Part shown: one piece after another, positions 44,816-55,595 of the stretch | Layout: the number at the start of each line of letters is the position of its first letter | Numbering within the stretch: the stretch's first letter is position 1 | Position numbers and translations under genes: made by a program | The notes under the pieces: model-generated | Told to the model about the DNA's origin: nothing | What the model saw: only the letters and a program-made list of their open reading frames with translations | Database searches by the model: none | Assembly: GCA_033977085.1 (NCBI GenBank) | Contig: CP138906.1 | Span: 1,550,001-1,614,000 of the forward strand | DNA: 64,000 nucleotides | From: Apirhabdus apintestini | GTDB lineage: Bacteria > Pseudomonadota > Gammaproteobacteria > Enterobacterales > Enterobacteriaceae | Reading direction: 5' to 3'

Positions 44816-46007
44816 CACATCGCTCCCTGGCTTTCAAAATATCGTGAACGGTAAAAATATCTTTGTCGCCACGTCCGGATAAATTTACTACCAAAACCTG
44901 CTCTTTTTCCGGCGCTTCGCGCATCATTTTTAGGGCGTAAGCCAGCGCGTGGGAGGATTCCAGCGCCGGGATAATGCCCTCATGGCGACACTGGCTGTTG
45001 GAAGGCTTCCAGCGCTTCGTCATCGGTAATAGAAACATAGTCCGCGCGCCCTGTGCTGTTCAGCCAGGCATGCTGCGGCCCAACGGAGGGAAAGTCCAGC
45101 CCTGCGGAAACGGAGTAAGATTCTTCGATTTGGCCTTCTTCCGTTTGCATCATGGGGGCTTTCATACCGAAGTAAATCCCGGTACGGCCATGCTTAAGCG
45201 GCGCGCCGTGTTCACCCGTTTCAATGCCGTGGCCTGCCGGCTCGACGCCAATCAGGCGAACATCTGCATCATCGATAAAATCGGCGAACATCCCAATGGC
45301 GTTAGAGCCGCCGCCAACGCAGGCGATAACCGCATCCGGCAAACGGCCTTCGCGTTCCAGCAGCTGTTTTTGGTTTCTTCGCCAATCATGCGCTGGAATT
45401 CCCGAACAATAGTGGGGAAGGGATGTGGGCCAGCGGCGGTGCCCAGCATATAATGCGCATTTTCGTAGCTGCCGGACCAGTCGCGCAGTGCTTCGTTACA
45501 CGCGTCTTTCAGCGTGGCAGAACCGCTGTATACCGGGATTACCTCGGCCCCCATAAGGCGCATACGGAAAACATTGGGCGACTGTCGCTCAACGTCCTTA
45601 GCGCCCATATAGATACGGCACTTCAGACCGAGCAGCGCGCAGGCGAGCGCAGAGGCCACGCCGTGCTGGCCCGCGCCCGTTTCAGCGATAATTTCTGTCT
45701 TGCCCATTCGCTTCGCCAATAGCGCCTGGCCCAGAACTTGGTTTGTTTTATGCGCGCCGCCGTGGAGTAAATCTTCACGTTTGAGATACAGCGTGGAACG
45801 GGTTCCGCTCGTAAGATTACGGCAGCGGGTTAACGCGGTGGGGCGCCCCGCATAGTTCTTCAGTAAATCGGAAAACTGCGTCTGAAACTCCGGATCGCGT
45901 TGTGCGTGTACGAACGCGGCTTCCAGTTCTCGCAGCGCAGGCATGAGTATCTGCGGCACATACATGCCGCCAAATTCACCAAACCATGGGTTGAGTAACG
46001 TTTTCAT
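44815..46007 (-). CDS. trpB: tryptophan synthase beta chain TrpB (three frame breaks)
   Basis: PLP enzyme joining indole and serine. The PLP Lys is in LLHGGAHKTNQV, the phosphate-binding loop is VGGGSNAIGMF, and TGAGQHGVA is present. Length matches the 397-aa family. Breaks: the T5 run 45367-45371 is one base short (ETKKQLLEREGR when mended), one extra base lies at 44993-44994 (EAFQQQCRHEG when mended), and one base is missing at CCC 44825-44827 just before the stop. ATG 46007 (MKTLLNPWFGEFGG) has better ribosome-site spacing than ATG 46013. Confidence 0.94.
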
Positions 46008-46017
46008 CGTCATTTCC

Positions 46018-47376
46018 TTAGTAGGCCCGCAGCGTCTGGAAAACCGCGGTAATCTTTTGGGTATCCTTCACGCCTGGCGCTGACTCTACGCCAGAGTTGA
46101 AATCCAGGCCGACGCAGCCGGCATTGGCCGCATCCACGCAGTTGTCTGCGCTGAGTCCGCCTGCGAGCATCACATTACTTAGTTCTGCATCCGCCAGCAG
46201 CGACCAGTTAAAACGCTGGCCGGTACCGCCCTGACCGTTATCAAGAACATAACGGTCAACGTGTCGCAGCGTTCGCGCTGGCAGCGAATGTGAAACGCTC
46301 AGCGCTTTCCAGATTTGCACTTCAGGCGGCAGCGCTTCACGCAGCGCATCAATAGCGCTCTGATTTTCTGTTCCGTGAAGCTGAACGGCGTAAAGATTCA
46401 GCCCGCCCGCGTACTCAGCGATGACCTCGGGTGTGGCGTTACGGAATACCCCGACATAGCGCAGCGGCGCGCCGTTAATTACCGCCTGCGCCGCCTCTTG
46501 CGTCAGGGCGCGGGGAGATTCAGGCACAAAAATCAGGCCACCGTAGATAGCCCCCGCCTGATGCGCGGCGCGGGCATCTTCTGGTCGCGTGAGTCCACAA
46601 ACTTTGTTGTCGCCCAGCAGCACGCGGCGCACCGCCATTTCCAGGTCTGGCTCGCTCATCAGCGCGGAGCCTATTAAAAACCGTTGGCGAACCGGCTTAA
46701 TTCACGAATTTGCGCGTGGCGATGAATACCGGATTCGCTGATGACAGTGACATTGTGTCCCAGACGCGGTGCAAAGCGACGCGTACGATCCAGATCGATT
46801 GAGAGATCGCGCAGATCGCGATTGTTAATGCCAACCACTTTGGCTTCAAGGCGAATGGCGCGCTCCAGTTCATCCTCGGTGCTCACCTCCGTTAATACGC
46901 CCATGCCCAGACTATGGGCGACGGCGGCAAGCTGGCGATACTGGTCGTCATCCAACACGGAAAGCATCAGCAGACAGGCGTCAGCCTGGTAGTGCCGGGC
47001 CAGATAAATTTGGTATGGGTCAATAATAAAGTCTTTGCACAATACCGGCTGGGGATCGCGCGGCTGACCGCGGGCAAATAGTCAAAACTGCCCTGAAAAT
47101 ATTTCTCGTCCGTCAAAACCGACACGGCGGCGGCGTAACGCTGATAAACGCCGGCGATTTGCACAGGATCGAAATCCTCGCGAATAAGGCCTTTTGACGG
47201 CGAGGCTTTTTACATTCCAGGATAAACGCGGTGCGCGTTCCCTGCAGCGCGTGATAAAAATTACGCGAACTGACGACAATCGTATTTTGAAACGACGCCA
47301 GCGGCTGCTGCGCTTTACGGGCTTCCACCCATAGGCGTTTATCTGCAACGATTTGAGCTAATACAGTACCTTGCAT
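46018..47376 (-). CDS. trpC: bifunctional indole-3-glycerol-phosphate synthase / PRA isomerase TrpC(F) (three frame breaks)
   Basis: Two fused TIM barrels. The N-terminal IGPS has SVLTDEKYFQGSFDYL, CKDFIIDPYQIYLAR and SESGI. The C-terminal phosphoribosylanthranilate isomerase has KVCGLTRPEDARAA, QLHGTE and a C-terminal GLDFNSGVESAPGVKD. Fusion of the two activities is normal in enterics; about 453 aa. Frame is lost at T5 47207-47211, G4 47050-47053 and A5 46676-46680, each one base short, with homology continuous across. The start is 4 bp after the trpD stop. Confidence 0.94.
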
Positions 47377-47380
47377 AAGA

Positions 47381-48975
47381 TTATCCTCTTGCGGCAAGTG
47401 CGGTAACGCAATCAAAAGCGGTGCCGCTACGGAGCACATCGAGAATCTGTCGCACATTTGCTTTTAAATCTTCCTGCCCGTGCAGGCGCATTAGCATAGC
47501 GACATTTGCCGCAACGGCGGCTTCATGGGCGGCCTCACCTTTACCTTGTAATAAGCGCGTGAGGATGTCACGGTTTTCTTCCGGCGTGCCGCCAGCCAGT
47601 TGATCCTGATGGTAGGGCGTTAATCCAAAATCAGCGGCGGTTAGTTGATAGCTGTGAATTTCCCCTGGTTGAGTTCCGCGACCACGGTGGGGGCATGTAG
47701 CGATACTTCGTCCATGCCGCCGCTGTGGACGACCGCAGCGCGGCGATAACCCAGCATTCGCAGCGTTTCGGCCACGGGTAATACCAGCTCCGGGCTGTAA
47801 ACGCCAATGAGCGCCAGCGGCGGATGCGCTGGATTAATCAACGGCCCAAGGACATTAAACAGCGTGCGCGTTTTAAGCTGTTGGCGTACCGGCATGGCGT
47901 GGCGAAATCCCGTATGGTATTTCGGTGCGAATAAAAAGCAGATCCCCAGTTCGTCAAGCGCGGTGCGCGATCGTTCTGCATTCATATCCAGATTAATACC
48001 AAAAGCGGCCAGCAAATCAGATGACCCGGACTTACTGGATACGCTGCGGTTGCCGTGTTTCGCTACTTTAAGCCCGCAGGCGGCCGCAACGAAGGCGCTG
48101 GCCGTGGATATATTGATACTGTTGCTCCCGTCGCCGCCGGTGCCAACAATGTCAGCGAAGTCGTATTCGGGGCGAGGAAACGGTAGCGCATTTTCCAGCA
48201 GGGCCGTCGCCGCGCCGGCGATTTCATGGGGATGTTCGCCGCGGACTTTCATACTGACCAGCGCTGCGGCGAGCTGTTCCGGTTTAACTTCGCCGCGCAC
48301 GACGGCGGAAAACAGACGGTGACTTTCCGGCTGTGTGAGGGTCTGAGCCTGATAAAGCTTTTCCAGAATCGGTTGTAACGTATTGGCTGGCTCCAGTTTC
48401 TGTAACGCCCAGCCGATGGTCTGATCCAGCAGGAGCGCTCCCTGCGGGGTTAAAATGGACTCCGGGTGAAACTGAAATCCGCAAACGCGATCGGCATCGT
48501 GACGTACTGCCATGACCATGCCGTTCACGTGCGCGCTAATCGTAAGCCCGGCGGGAATATCGCTCCCAACCAGCGAATGATAGCGGGCGACGGGAAAAGG
48601 ATTTGGCAATCCGGCAAACATCGCCTGTGCATCATGCTCAATATGGGAGGCTTTACCGTGCAAAATCTCACCGGCCTGCCCGACATAGCCGCCATAGGCT
48701 TCGACGATGGCCTGATGTCCCAGACAAATGCCAATGATCGGCAGCTTGCCGCGCAGGCGGGTCAGCAATTCTGGCATACAGCCCTCTTCAGACGGGGCGC
48801 CCGGCCCGGGAGACAGCATCAGCACCGGGTTTTCCATGGTACTTAGCCGGTCGATCAGCGTTTGTGCCGGTACGCGGTTGCGGTAAATGACCACGTTATG
48901 CCCATTGGCGCGTAGCTGATCCGCAAGGTTCCAGGTAAACGAGTCGATGTTGTCGAGCAGCAAAATATCGGCCAT
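47381..48975 (-). CDS. trpD: anthranilate synthase glutaminase / phosphoribosyltransferase TrpGD fusion (one frame break)
   Basis: The N-terminal class I glutamine amidotransferase (TrpG) has catalytic Cys in GICLGHQAI and His/Glu in CGFQFHPESILT. It is fused to anthranilate phosphoribosyltransferase (TrpD) with DIVGTGGDGSNSINIST and KHGNRSVSSKSGSSD. Total about 531 aa. The fusion is typical of Escherichia, Salmonella and Klebsiella but not of Serratia, where trpG is separate. The C4 run 47662-47665 is one base short; mending extends the frame from a false stop at 47641 to the family end VTALAARG at 47381. Confidence 0.94.
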
Positions 48976-50536
48976 TAGAATATCTCCTGTGCGCCGTGCG
49001 CTTTAGCAATAGCGCGCAGCACTGCGCGAGCTTTATTGCGAGTTTCATCGGCTTCCGCCTGCGGAATAGAGTCCAACACCACACCTGCGCCAGCCTGTAC
49101 CGTGGCGATGCCGTCTTCAACAAAGGCGGAGCGAATAACGATGCACGTATCGAGATCGCCATGCCCGGTAAAATAACCTACCGCACCGCCGTAGCTGCCG
49201 CGCCGCGTACCTTCTTCCTCCGCGATGAGCTGCATGGCGCGGACTTTAGGGGCGCCGCTGAGCGTGCCCATATTCATACAGGCCCGATAGGCGTGCAGAA
49301 CGTCCAGATCGCGGCGTAGCTCGCCTACCACGCGGGACACCAGATGCATCACGAATGAATAGCGGTCAACCTTCGTCAGGTCGGCGACATAGCGCGTTCC
49401 CGGGGTACAAATACGCGCCAAATCGTTGCGTGCCAGATCGACCAGCATTAAGTGTTCAGAAAGTTCTTTATGGTCAGTGCGCATTTCTAATTCGATGCGG
49501 CTGTCCAGGTCGTTATCTAATGAGCCGTCCGGCCGACGACCGCGCGGACGAGTGCCGGCGATGGGATAAATTTCAATCTGGCGGCTGCGGGCGTCATATT
49601 TAAGAGAACTCTCCGGCGAGGCACCAAACAGCGTGAACGCTTCATCCTGCATAAAAAACATATACGGGCTGGGGTTGCTCTTTTTAAGCACATCATAAGC
49701 AGCGAGCGGTGAAGGGCAGGGTATGGAGAAGCGGCGCGACGGGACGACCTGAAAAATTTCTCCGGCGCGAATCGCTTTTTGCAGGCGGCGCACGGTGCTG
49801 CCGAAGGCATCATCGCTTTGATTGCATTCACACGGCATCTGCGAAAGAGCAGTAACAGGCAGTGTTGCCGGCGGCTCATTCAGTTTTTGGCGCAGTTCTG
49901 AGACGCGCCCGATGAGACGCGCTCTTTCCTGTTCGTCGGGGGTAAACAGGCTGGCCTGGATACGCGTGCTTCTGGTCTGATGGTCGATAATCAATAGCGT
50001 TTCGGCCAGATAAAAACAGAAGTCCGGGCAAACATCATCAGAAGCCAGCGTTGGGAGATCCTCAAAACCCGCCACCAGGTCATAGGCAAAAAGCCCCCGA
50101 AGAACATGGCTTCGCGTTCCTGCTCCGGTAAGGTGACGAGCGTCTGCAACAGACGAAAAGCATCGAATACGGACAGGGAGCACAGGCGCGCGTCCTCATC
50201 GAGGAGCTGGCTGGCGGCAGGGAAGGATAGAATCCGCGCGCTGGCCCGTTTTTCATTGATGATTCCGCAGGGCAAAGCGTTGTCCAGCAATGTCAGCAGG
50301 GCAAGCCCGTTACCGGAAAACGCTTCAAGCGTTACGCGGTCATTGCGGGCGGTAATACGCAGCGCGCTGTCGACTAACAGCAAGCTTTTCAGGTTGTCTT
50401 TACTGTCGATGTCCGCGGATTCAAGGAGCAGGGTCGCCGGACGATCGGCACAGATTTGATGAAATAGAGCGGTGGGGTTTTCCCGATAGATTGCGTTATC
50501 CGCAATGATTTCCAGCGCTGGTTTAGCTATAAACAT
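48975..50536 (-). CDS. trpE: anthranilate synthase component I TrpE (one frame break)
   Basis: Chorismate to anthranilate, using ammonia from TrpG; feedback-inhibited by tryptophan. The N-terminal regulatory segment LLLESADIDSKDN contains the Ser of the tryptophan-binding LLES motif. The catalytic core has GASPESSLKYD, IAGTRPRG, DHKELSEHLMLVDLARND and the C-terminal VQAGAGVVLDS. Length about 520 aa from ATG 50536. The C5 run 50094-50098 is one base short; mending gives MFFGGLFAYDLVAGFEDL. The stop overlaps the trpD start (TAATG). Confidence 0.95.
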
Positions 50537-50565
50537 TTTTCTTGCCGCCTGAATCAGAGTGTTCA

Positions 50566-50589
50566 AAAAAAGCCCGCTTGATGGCGGGC
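50566..50589 (-). terminator. trp attenuator terminator
   Basis: On the minus strand GCCCGCC, a short loop, then GGCGGGC-type pairing (GCCCGCCATCAAGCGGGC) followed by T7. It lies between trpL and trpE and is the 3:4 terminator hairpin; ribosome stalling on the two Trp codons of trpL would favour the antiterminator instead. Confidence 0.9.
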
Positions 50590-50633
50590 CAGATATTCGT
50601 GTGCAGTACGCAGACATGCAGCATGGCCCGAAA

Positions 50634-50681
50634 TCAGGTCATGCGCCACCAACGATTAACAGTAAAAGATTGAGTAATCAT
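50634..50681 (-). CDS. trpL: trp leader peptide TrpL
   Basis: A 15-residue leader, MITQSFTVNRWWRMT, ending at TGA. Two adjacent Trp codons precede Arg as in other enteric TrpL (E. coli has 14 residues, [14 protein letters not shown]). An AGGATATTCGTT ribosome site precedes the ATG. It senses charged tRNA-Trp for attenuation of the trp operon. Confidence 0.93.
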   Translation of the reverse strand: MITQSFTVNRWWRMT

Positions 50682-50708
50682 AACGAATATCCTGCGAGGT
50701 GAACTTGT

Positions 50709-50742
50709 GTACTAGTTAACTGGTTCGTGACGGGAATGTCAA
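50709..50742 (-). promoter_or_regulatory. trp promoter with overlapping TrpR operator
   Basis: TTGACA (50737-50742), a 17-bp spacer and TTAACT (50714-50719) form a near-consensus promoter on the minus strand. The TrpR palindrome at 50709-50726 (GTACTAGTTAACTGGTTC on the plus strand) differs from the consensus GTACTAGTTAACTAGTAC at two positions and covers the -10 box, as in E. coli. Confidence 0.93.
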
Positions 50743-50810
50743 TAGCGCTTTTTTATTATTCTCTGGTTATCATGGCGCGGCGATAATGCATTCCGCGACC
50801 GGGAGACGCT

Positions 50811-51688
50811 GTGAAAGAGACCGAAGCTGCACTGATGTTTGACTTACATAGTCATACTACCGCTTCAGATGGCATGCTCACACCCGATGCACTGGTAGCA
50901 CGGGCCGTTGAGCAGCAGGTTGATGTGTTGGCCATTACCGATCACGACACGGTAGACGGCGTGAATGCAGCGCGAGAGGCGATTGAGCAGGCGTCACTGC
51001 CATTACATCTGGTGAGCGGCGTAGAGATGTCGACATTATGGGAAAACCAGGAGATCCATATTGTCGGCTTAAACATTGATATCGGGCACCCTGCGTTAAC
51101 GGCGTTTTTGCAGCATCAGCAAGGGCTGCGTCACCAGCGTGCCCGGGATATAGCAGCCCGGCTGGAAAAAGCACGCATACCTGGCGCCTGGGAAGGGGCA
51201 TTGCGATATGCCGGGCAGGGTGCGATCACGCGAGGGCATTTTGCCCGTTTTCTGGTGGAGGATGGACGTGCGAATTCAATGGCAGACGTATTCCGGCACT
51301 ATCTCGCACGCGGTAAAACGGGTTATGTCCCTGCGCAATGGTGTACAATAGAGCAGGCTATTCACGTTATTCATTTGGCAGGCGGGCAGGCCGTGATAGC
51401 CCATCCGGGGCGCTATCGTTTATCGGCAAAATGGCTAAAACGCCTGCTGGCGCATTTTTCTGAGGCCGGCGGTGACGCTATGGAAATCGCTCAATGCCAG
51501 CAGGCGCCGGGCGAACGGCAGCAATTAGCGCTGTACGCCCGCCAGTTTTCGCTGCGGGCATCACAAGGGTCTGATTTTCACCAGCCCTGCGCGTGGATTG
51601 AGCTGGGGCGGCGCCTGGCGCTTCCAGAGGGGTAATTCCCGTATGGCAAGACTGGGCCTGGGCCAAACATATTAAGAGGGCGGTATGA
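50811..51688 (+). CDS. rnm: PHP-domain 5'-3' exonuclease/phosphatase YciV (RNase AM) (one frame break)
   Basis: PHP-superfamily metal-dependent hydrolase. E. coli YciV acts in 5' maturation of 23S rRNA and on nucleotide 3',5'-bisphosphates. PHP metal motifs are visible: DLHSHTTASDG, AITDHDTVDG, the His in HPGRY, and QGSDFHQP near the end. GTG at 50811 follows GGGAG. The G4 run 51629-51632 is one base short; mending extends the C-terminus (LPEGVIPVWQDWAWAKH) to a stop at 51686-51688 that overlaps yciO. It is divergent from trp. Confidence 0.9.
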
Positions 51689-52304
51689 GCCAGTTTTTTA
51701 TATCCATCAGGACAACCCACAGCCGCGACTCATTACTCAGGCGGTGGAAATTGTACGCAAAGGCGGCGTAATTGTTTATCCAACCGATTCCGGGTATGCG
51801 CTGGGCTGTCAGTTAGAAAATAAGCATGCGATGGAGCGGATTTGTCGCATCCGTCAACTGGACAGTAACCACAATTTTACCCTGATGTGTCGCGATCTTT
51901 CCGAGCTTTCCACCTATGCCTGGGTCGATAATATTGCGTTTCGGTTAATCAAAAATAATACGCCGGGTAATTACACGTTCATATTAAAAGGCACGAAGGA
52001 TGTTCCGCGCCGCTTATTGCAGGAGAAACGGAAAACTATCGGACTGCGCGTGCCGTCTAACCCAATAGCGCTGGCGCTGCTGGAGGCGCTGGCGGAACCC
52101 ATGCTGTCGACATCGTTAATGCTGCCAGACAGCGAGTTCACTGAGTCCGATCCGGAAGAGATAAAAGACAGGCTGGAAAAGCAGGTTGATTTAATTATCA
52201 ACGGCGGCTATTTGGGGCAGCAACCGACAACCGTTATCGATTTAACTGAAGATACGCCGGTGATTATCCGCGAAGGGCAAGGCGACGTATCGCCATTTCT
52301 TTAG
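51685..52304 (+). CDS. yciO: Sua5/YciO/YrdC-family protein YciO (one frame break)
   Basis: RNA-binding-fold protein related to the TsaC/Sua5 enzymes that make threonylcarbamoyl-AMP; YciO itself is a paralogue of unclear role. Mended start is MSQFFYIHQDNPQPRLITQAV. The domain has KGGVIVYPTDSGYALGC, the KxR-region KRKTIGLRVPSNPIA and STSLMLPDSEFTESDPEEI; about 206 aa. The T6 run 51694-51699 is one base short. The ATG overlaps the yciV stop, so the two are translationally coupled. Confidence 0.92.
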
Positions 52305-52326
52305 TCAATTAAGCTTAGTTCACCTT

Positions 52327-52355
52327 AAAAGGCGCCGTATAATGCGCCTTTTTGT
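52327..52355 (+). terminator. terminator after yciO
   Basis: AAAAGGCGC, an 8-base loop, then GCGCCTTTTTG. It lies about 22 bp after the yciO stop. Confidence 0.82.
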
Positions 52356-52481
52356 TTTCTTGATCTCATTTTTCTGCAAAAGTTCCCTCTAATTTATTTA
52401 GCCGCACGAATCCGTAACTAAGGCATTCCTTAGGCCTCGTACACTCGATTTTCAGGTTTAAAAACTGTTAAAAGAAAAAAT

Positions 52482-53823
52482 ATGAAACATTTAATGGCAG
52501 TGACGAAAAGAAACGGCGGTATGGCGCTTAGCGCGCTGTGCCTGGCTCTATTTGCTGGCAACAGCATGGCGGCGGGAGAGCCTCTTAGCTACGACTCTCC
52601 GTGGATGTTTGGCGACTGGGGCGGAACCCGCAGCGCCCTGATAGACGATGGGGTGGATTTCCGGCTCAACTACACCATGGAGGCTGCGTCTAACTGGGGC
52701 GGTGGCTATCACGAGCTCGACGACCGCACGCTATTCCGACCAGTGGGCATTTGGCGTCAATCTCGACCTTGAGAAGTTACTGAACTGGCAGGACACTGAA
52801 TTCCAAATGACCATCACCAACCGTGACGGTCAGAATTTATCCGACCAGGTTGCCGACCCGCGTACTGGCACACTTTCTTCAGTGCAGGAAGTTTATGGTC
52901 GCGGGCAAACCTGGCGTTTGACTCAGTTCTGGCTGCGTAAAGGCTTTTTCGATGACACGCTGGACGTGAAGGCGGGTCGCGTTACCGTAGGCGAAGACTT
53001 CGATAATTTTGACAGTAAATTCCAGAATCTGGCATTCGGCAGCGGGCAGGCGGGTAACTGGCGTGGCGACCACTGGTACAACTGGCCGGTGTCGCAGTGG
53101 GGCGGTCGCGTAAAACTCAACCTGACGCCGGATGTATTCCTGCAGGTCGGTTTTTATAACCAAAATCCTTATAACTATGCGCGCGGCGATGGTTTCCGCC
53201 TTGAATTTAACCCGACGCAGGGCAACCTGGTGCCGGTAGAATTGGGCTGGAAGCCGACGCTGGGAGCGGATAAATTACCGGGCAACTATCGCATCGGCTA
53301 TTACTATTCATCGGTTAACGATAATGTTTACGATAGCTGGCGCAACGACGGTTTCCACAATACGAAGCATGCCTACGGTGGCTATATTCTCGCCCAGCAG
53401 CAGCTTACCAGCCAGGGCGGTAGCGCGGATCGCGGTTTGACGCTGACTTTACAGGCAGTGATGAACGACCACAGGACATCGAAAACGGATAATTATCAGG
53501 CGATCGCACTCACCTGGAAAGGGCCGTTCGATGCGCGTCCTGAAGATGAAATCGGCGTTGGCGCGGCGCGTATTCACGTAAACTCCGACTATACCCGCAT
53601 GCTGCGGGCAGAAAACCGTGCGAATGGCGAAGTGGATTATCATAGCCCTACGTACCTGCCGATTCAGGAAGGGGCAGAGTACAACTATGAAGTTTACTAT
53701 AACGTCCATGTAACTAACTGGCTCCAGCTGCGGCCTAATCTGCAATACGTATCGGCGCCGGGCGCGGTGAGTAAAGTCGACAACGCCTTTGTGGGCGGTC
53801 TCAGCGCTAATCTGAGTTTCTGA
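52482..53823 (+). CDS. OprB-family carbohydrate porin (one frame break)
   Basis: Outer-membrane sugar-selective porin, about 446 aa. The signal peptide region is ALSALCLALFAGNSMA, and the mature start SYDSPWMFGDWGGTRSALIDDGV carries the FGDWGG hallmark of OprB. FQMTITNRDGQNLSD, DVKAGRVTVGEDFD and a C-terminal strand ending LSANLSF with terminal Phe are present. One extra base at GAGCTC 52713-52718 breaks the frame; removing it reads on into TTARYSDQWAFGVNLDLEKLL. No sugar-catabolic genes are adjacent, so the substrate is unknown. E. coli has no counterpart here. Confidence 0.88.
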
Positions 53824-54165
53824 TAGCCCTTAACCGCTATCAAAGCCGGCTGGCGTAAAATTACTCATGGATATACCTGCATATCGTCGCTGCTCAAATA
53901 GCGTTAAAGACGGTATGCAGGGTTAGCTGCCGCTTCATTGTAATAACCCGCTAACGTTAGGGCTGGATAAACCATCGGCAAGCGCAGCCTGGCGCTCATC
54001 TATACATAAAAGCGCCTAATCTTACAGACGTTGCCTTTCCCCGCTTTGACACGCCGGAATTCTGTGACTATACCCAGCTATTAGGGAGTATGTTTGTTTG
54101 CCCCTGCCTGAGCGCGCAGCCGCGTTATATCCGGCTCGCGAATTATTTATTCACGGAGTATGACT
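53824..54165. other. non-coding stretch downstream of the porin
   Basis: About 340 bp. I see no conserved gene. An open plus-strand frame ends here (…FDTPEFCDYTQLLGSMF…) without a family match. E. coli has ihfA directly before btuC; I find no ihfA here and no cobalamin riboswitch signature. Confidence 0.4.
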
Positions 54166-54375
54166 ATGACAACCACAGACAGAGAACTTATTAATTTTTC
54201 TGAAGATCATGAATTGAATTCGCTATTACGCAAATTAGGGAAAAAGCAGTCACAGGCTAACCGCGCCGTGTTACAGGAAGAAGGGAAGAAGCTGAAAGCC
54301 TCTTCGGGAAAGCGTGTATTAACGCATGCGGAATTTGAAGCACATTTAACCTCTTCTGGCGCATCTCTGGAGTAA
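54166..54375 (+). CDS. small uncharacterised hydrophilic protein
   Basis: 69 aa from ATG 54166 (MTTTDRELINFSE), 7 nt after GGAGT; ATG 54160 is in frame but too close to the ribosome site. The product is helical-looking and rich in Lys, Glu and Gln (LRKLGKKQSQANRAVLQEEGKKLKA in two blocks), with no signal peptide or membrane segment. I recognise no family. A promoter-like AT-rich region and good ribosome site support expression. It stands alone between the porin and btuC on the same strand. Confidence 0.55.
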   Translation: MTTTDRELINFSEDHELNSLLRKLGKKQSQANRAVLQEEGKKLKASSGKRVLTHAEFEAHLTSSGASLE

Positions 54376-54537
54376 TGAACGCTAAAGCCGCGTTTATTCG
54401 GAGATATTCTGGTAACGCTGCTTATTACCGCAGCAGAGTTGATAATATAGCGACTCTGCATTGCTGATTTTTTCTTTTCCCCCACCGCAACTCTCCGTAA
54501 AATCATGCGACAACTCGATAAATGTGATGAGTCCTGC

Positions 54538-55519
54538 ATGCTTTCATTTATTTCCCGCCAGCGTCGCTATGAATATCGTTGGCTCTGGGGGCTCGCTCTG
54601 GCGCTGTGCGTCTCCACCGGCTTAAGTTTATGCGTGGGCGAAATCTGGATCGGGCCGACGCGCTGGCTTAGCGCCGAAGGGCGCCTGTTTGTCGGGGAAC
54701 TGCGGCTGCCGCGGACGCTGGCTGTCGCGCTGGCTGGAGCCGCGCTGGCCGTGACCGGCGCGGTGATGCAGGCGTTATTTGCCAACCCGCTGGCTGAGCC
54801 CGGCCTTTTGGGCGTTACGAACGGCGCTGGCCTGGCGCTGGTGGCGGGCATTTTACTGGGACACGGGGAAACGCCCGACTGGATGCTGGGGCTATTTGCC
54901 ATCGGCGGTGCGCTGGTGATTACTGCTCTGTTGCTGCATTTTGCTCTGCGCTACGCCTCCATAAGCCGTCTGCTGCTGTGCGGTGTGGCGCTGGGAATTG
55001 TGTGCAGCGCCGCCATGACCTGGGCCGTGTACTTCTCAACTGCGGTAGACCTGCGTCAATTGATGTACTGGATGATGGGCGGTTTTGGCGGTATCGAGCT
55101 GGGGACAAGGCTGGCTGATGGCGCTGTTGGTTCCGGGTATCATCTGGCTCACCCGCTGCGGTGATGAACTCAACCTGCTGGCGCTTGGTGCCGCTACTGC
55201 GCGCCAGCTTGGGCTGCCGCTGTGGCTGTGGCGCAATTTACTGGTTGCCGTCACCGGCTGGCTGGTAGGGATCGGCGTGGCGCTCGCCGGCGCGATAGGG
55301 TTTATCGGGCTTATCATTCCTCACGCGCTGCGTCTGTGCGGGCTTAGCGATTATCGCGTTTTACTGCCCGGCAGCGCGCTTGCCGGCGCGACGCTGTTAA
55401 CGCTGGCCGATATCGTTGCGCGCCGCGCGCCGGGCGTAGGTGAATTGCCGATAGGCGTCGTTACCTCCACTCTTGGTGCGCCTCTATTCATATGGCTATT
55501 ATTGCGTGGACAGAAATGA
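54538..55519 (+). CDS. btuC: vitamin B12 ABC permease BtuC (one frame break)
   Basis: Ten-span inner-membrane permease of the BtuCD-F importer, about 326 aa. FecCD-family features are RLPRTLAVALAGAALAVTGAVMQALF, NPLAEPGLLGVTNGAG and the ATPase-contact loop GAIGFIGLIIPHALRLCG. One extra base at GAGCTGG (55096-55102) breaks the frame; removing it gives a GGI-(D/E)-WGQGWLMALL reading matching E. coli. ATG 54538 (MLSFISRQRR) is preferred over the in-frame ATG 54505. btuE, which separates btuC and btuD in E. coli, is absent. Confidence 0.92.
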
Positions 55520-55595
55520 CGACGTCCGGGTATTTATTGTGCCGCTTTCCCGCCGTATCGGTATCGGAAAACGGCGCCAGCTTATTTGAGGTTCA

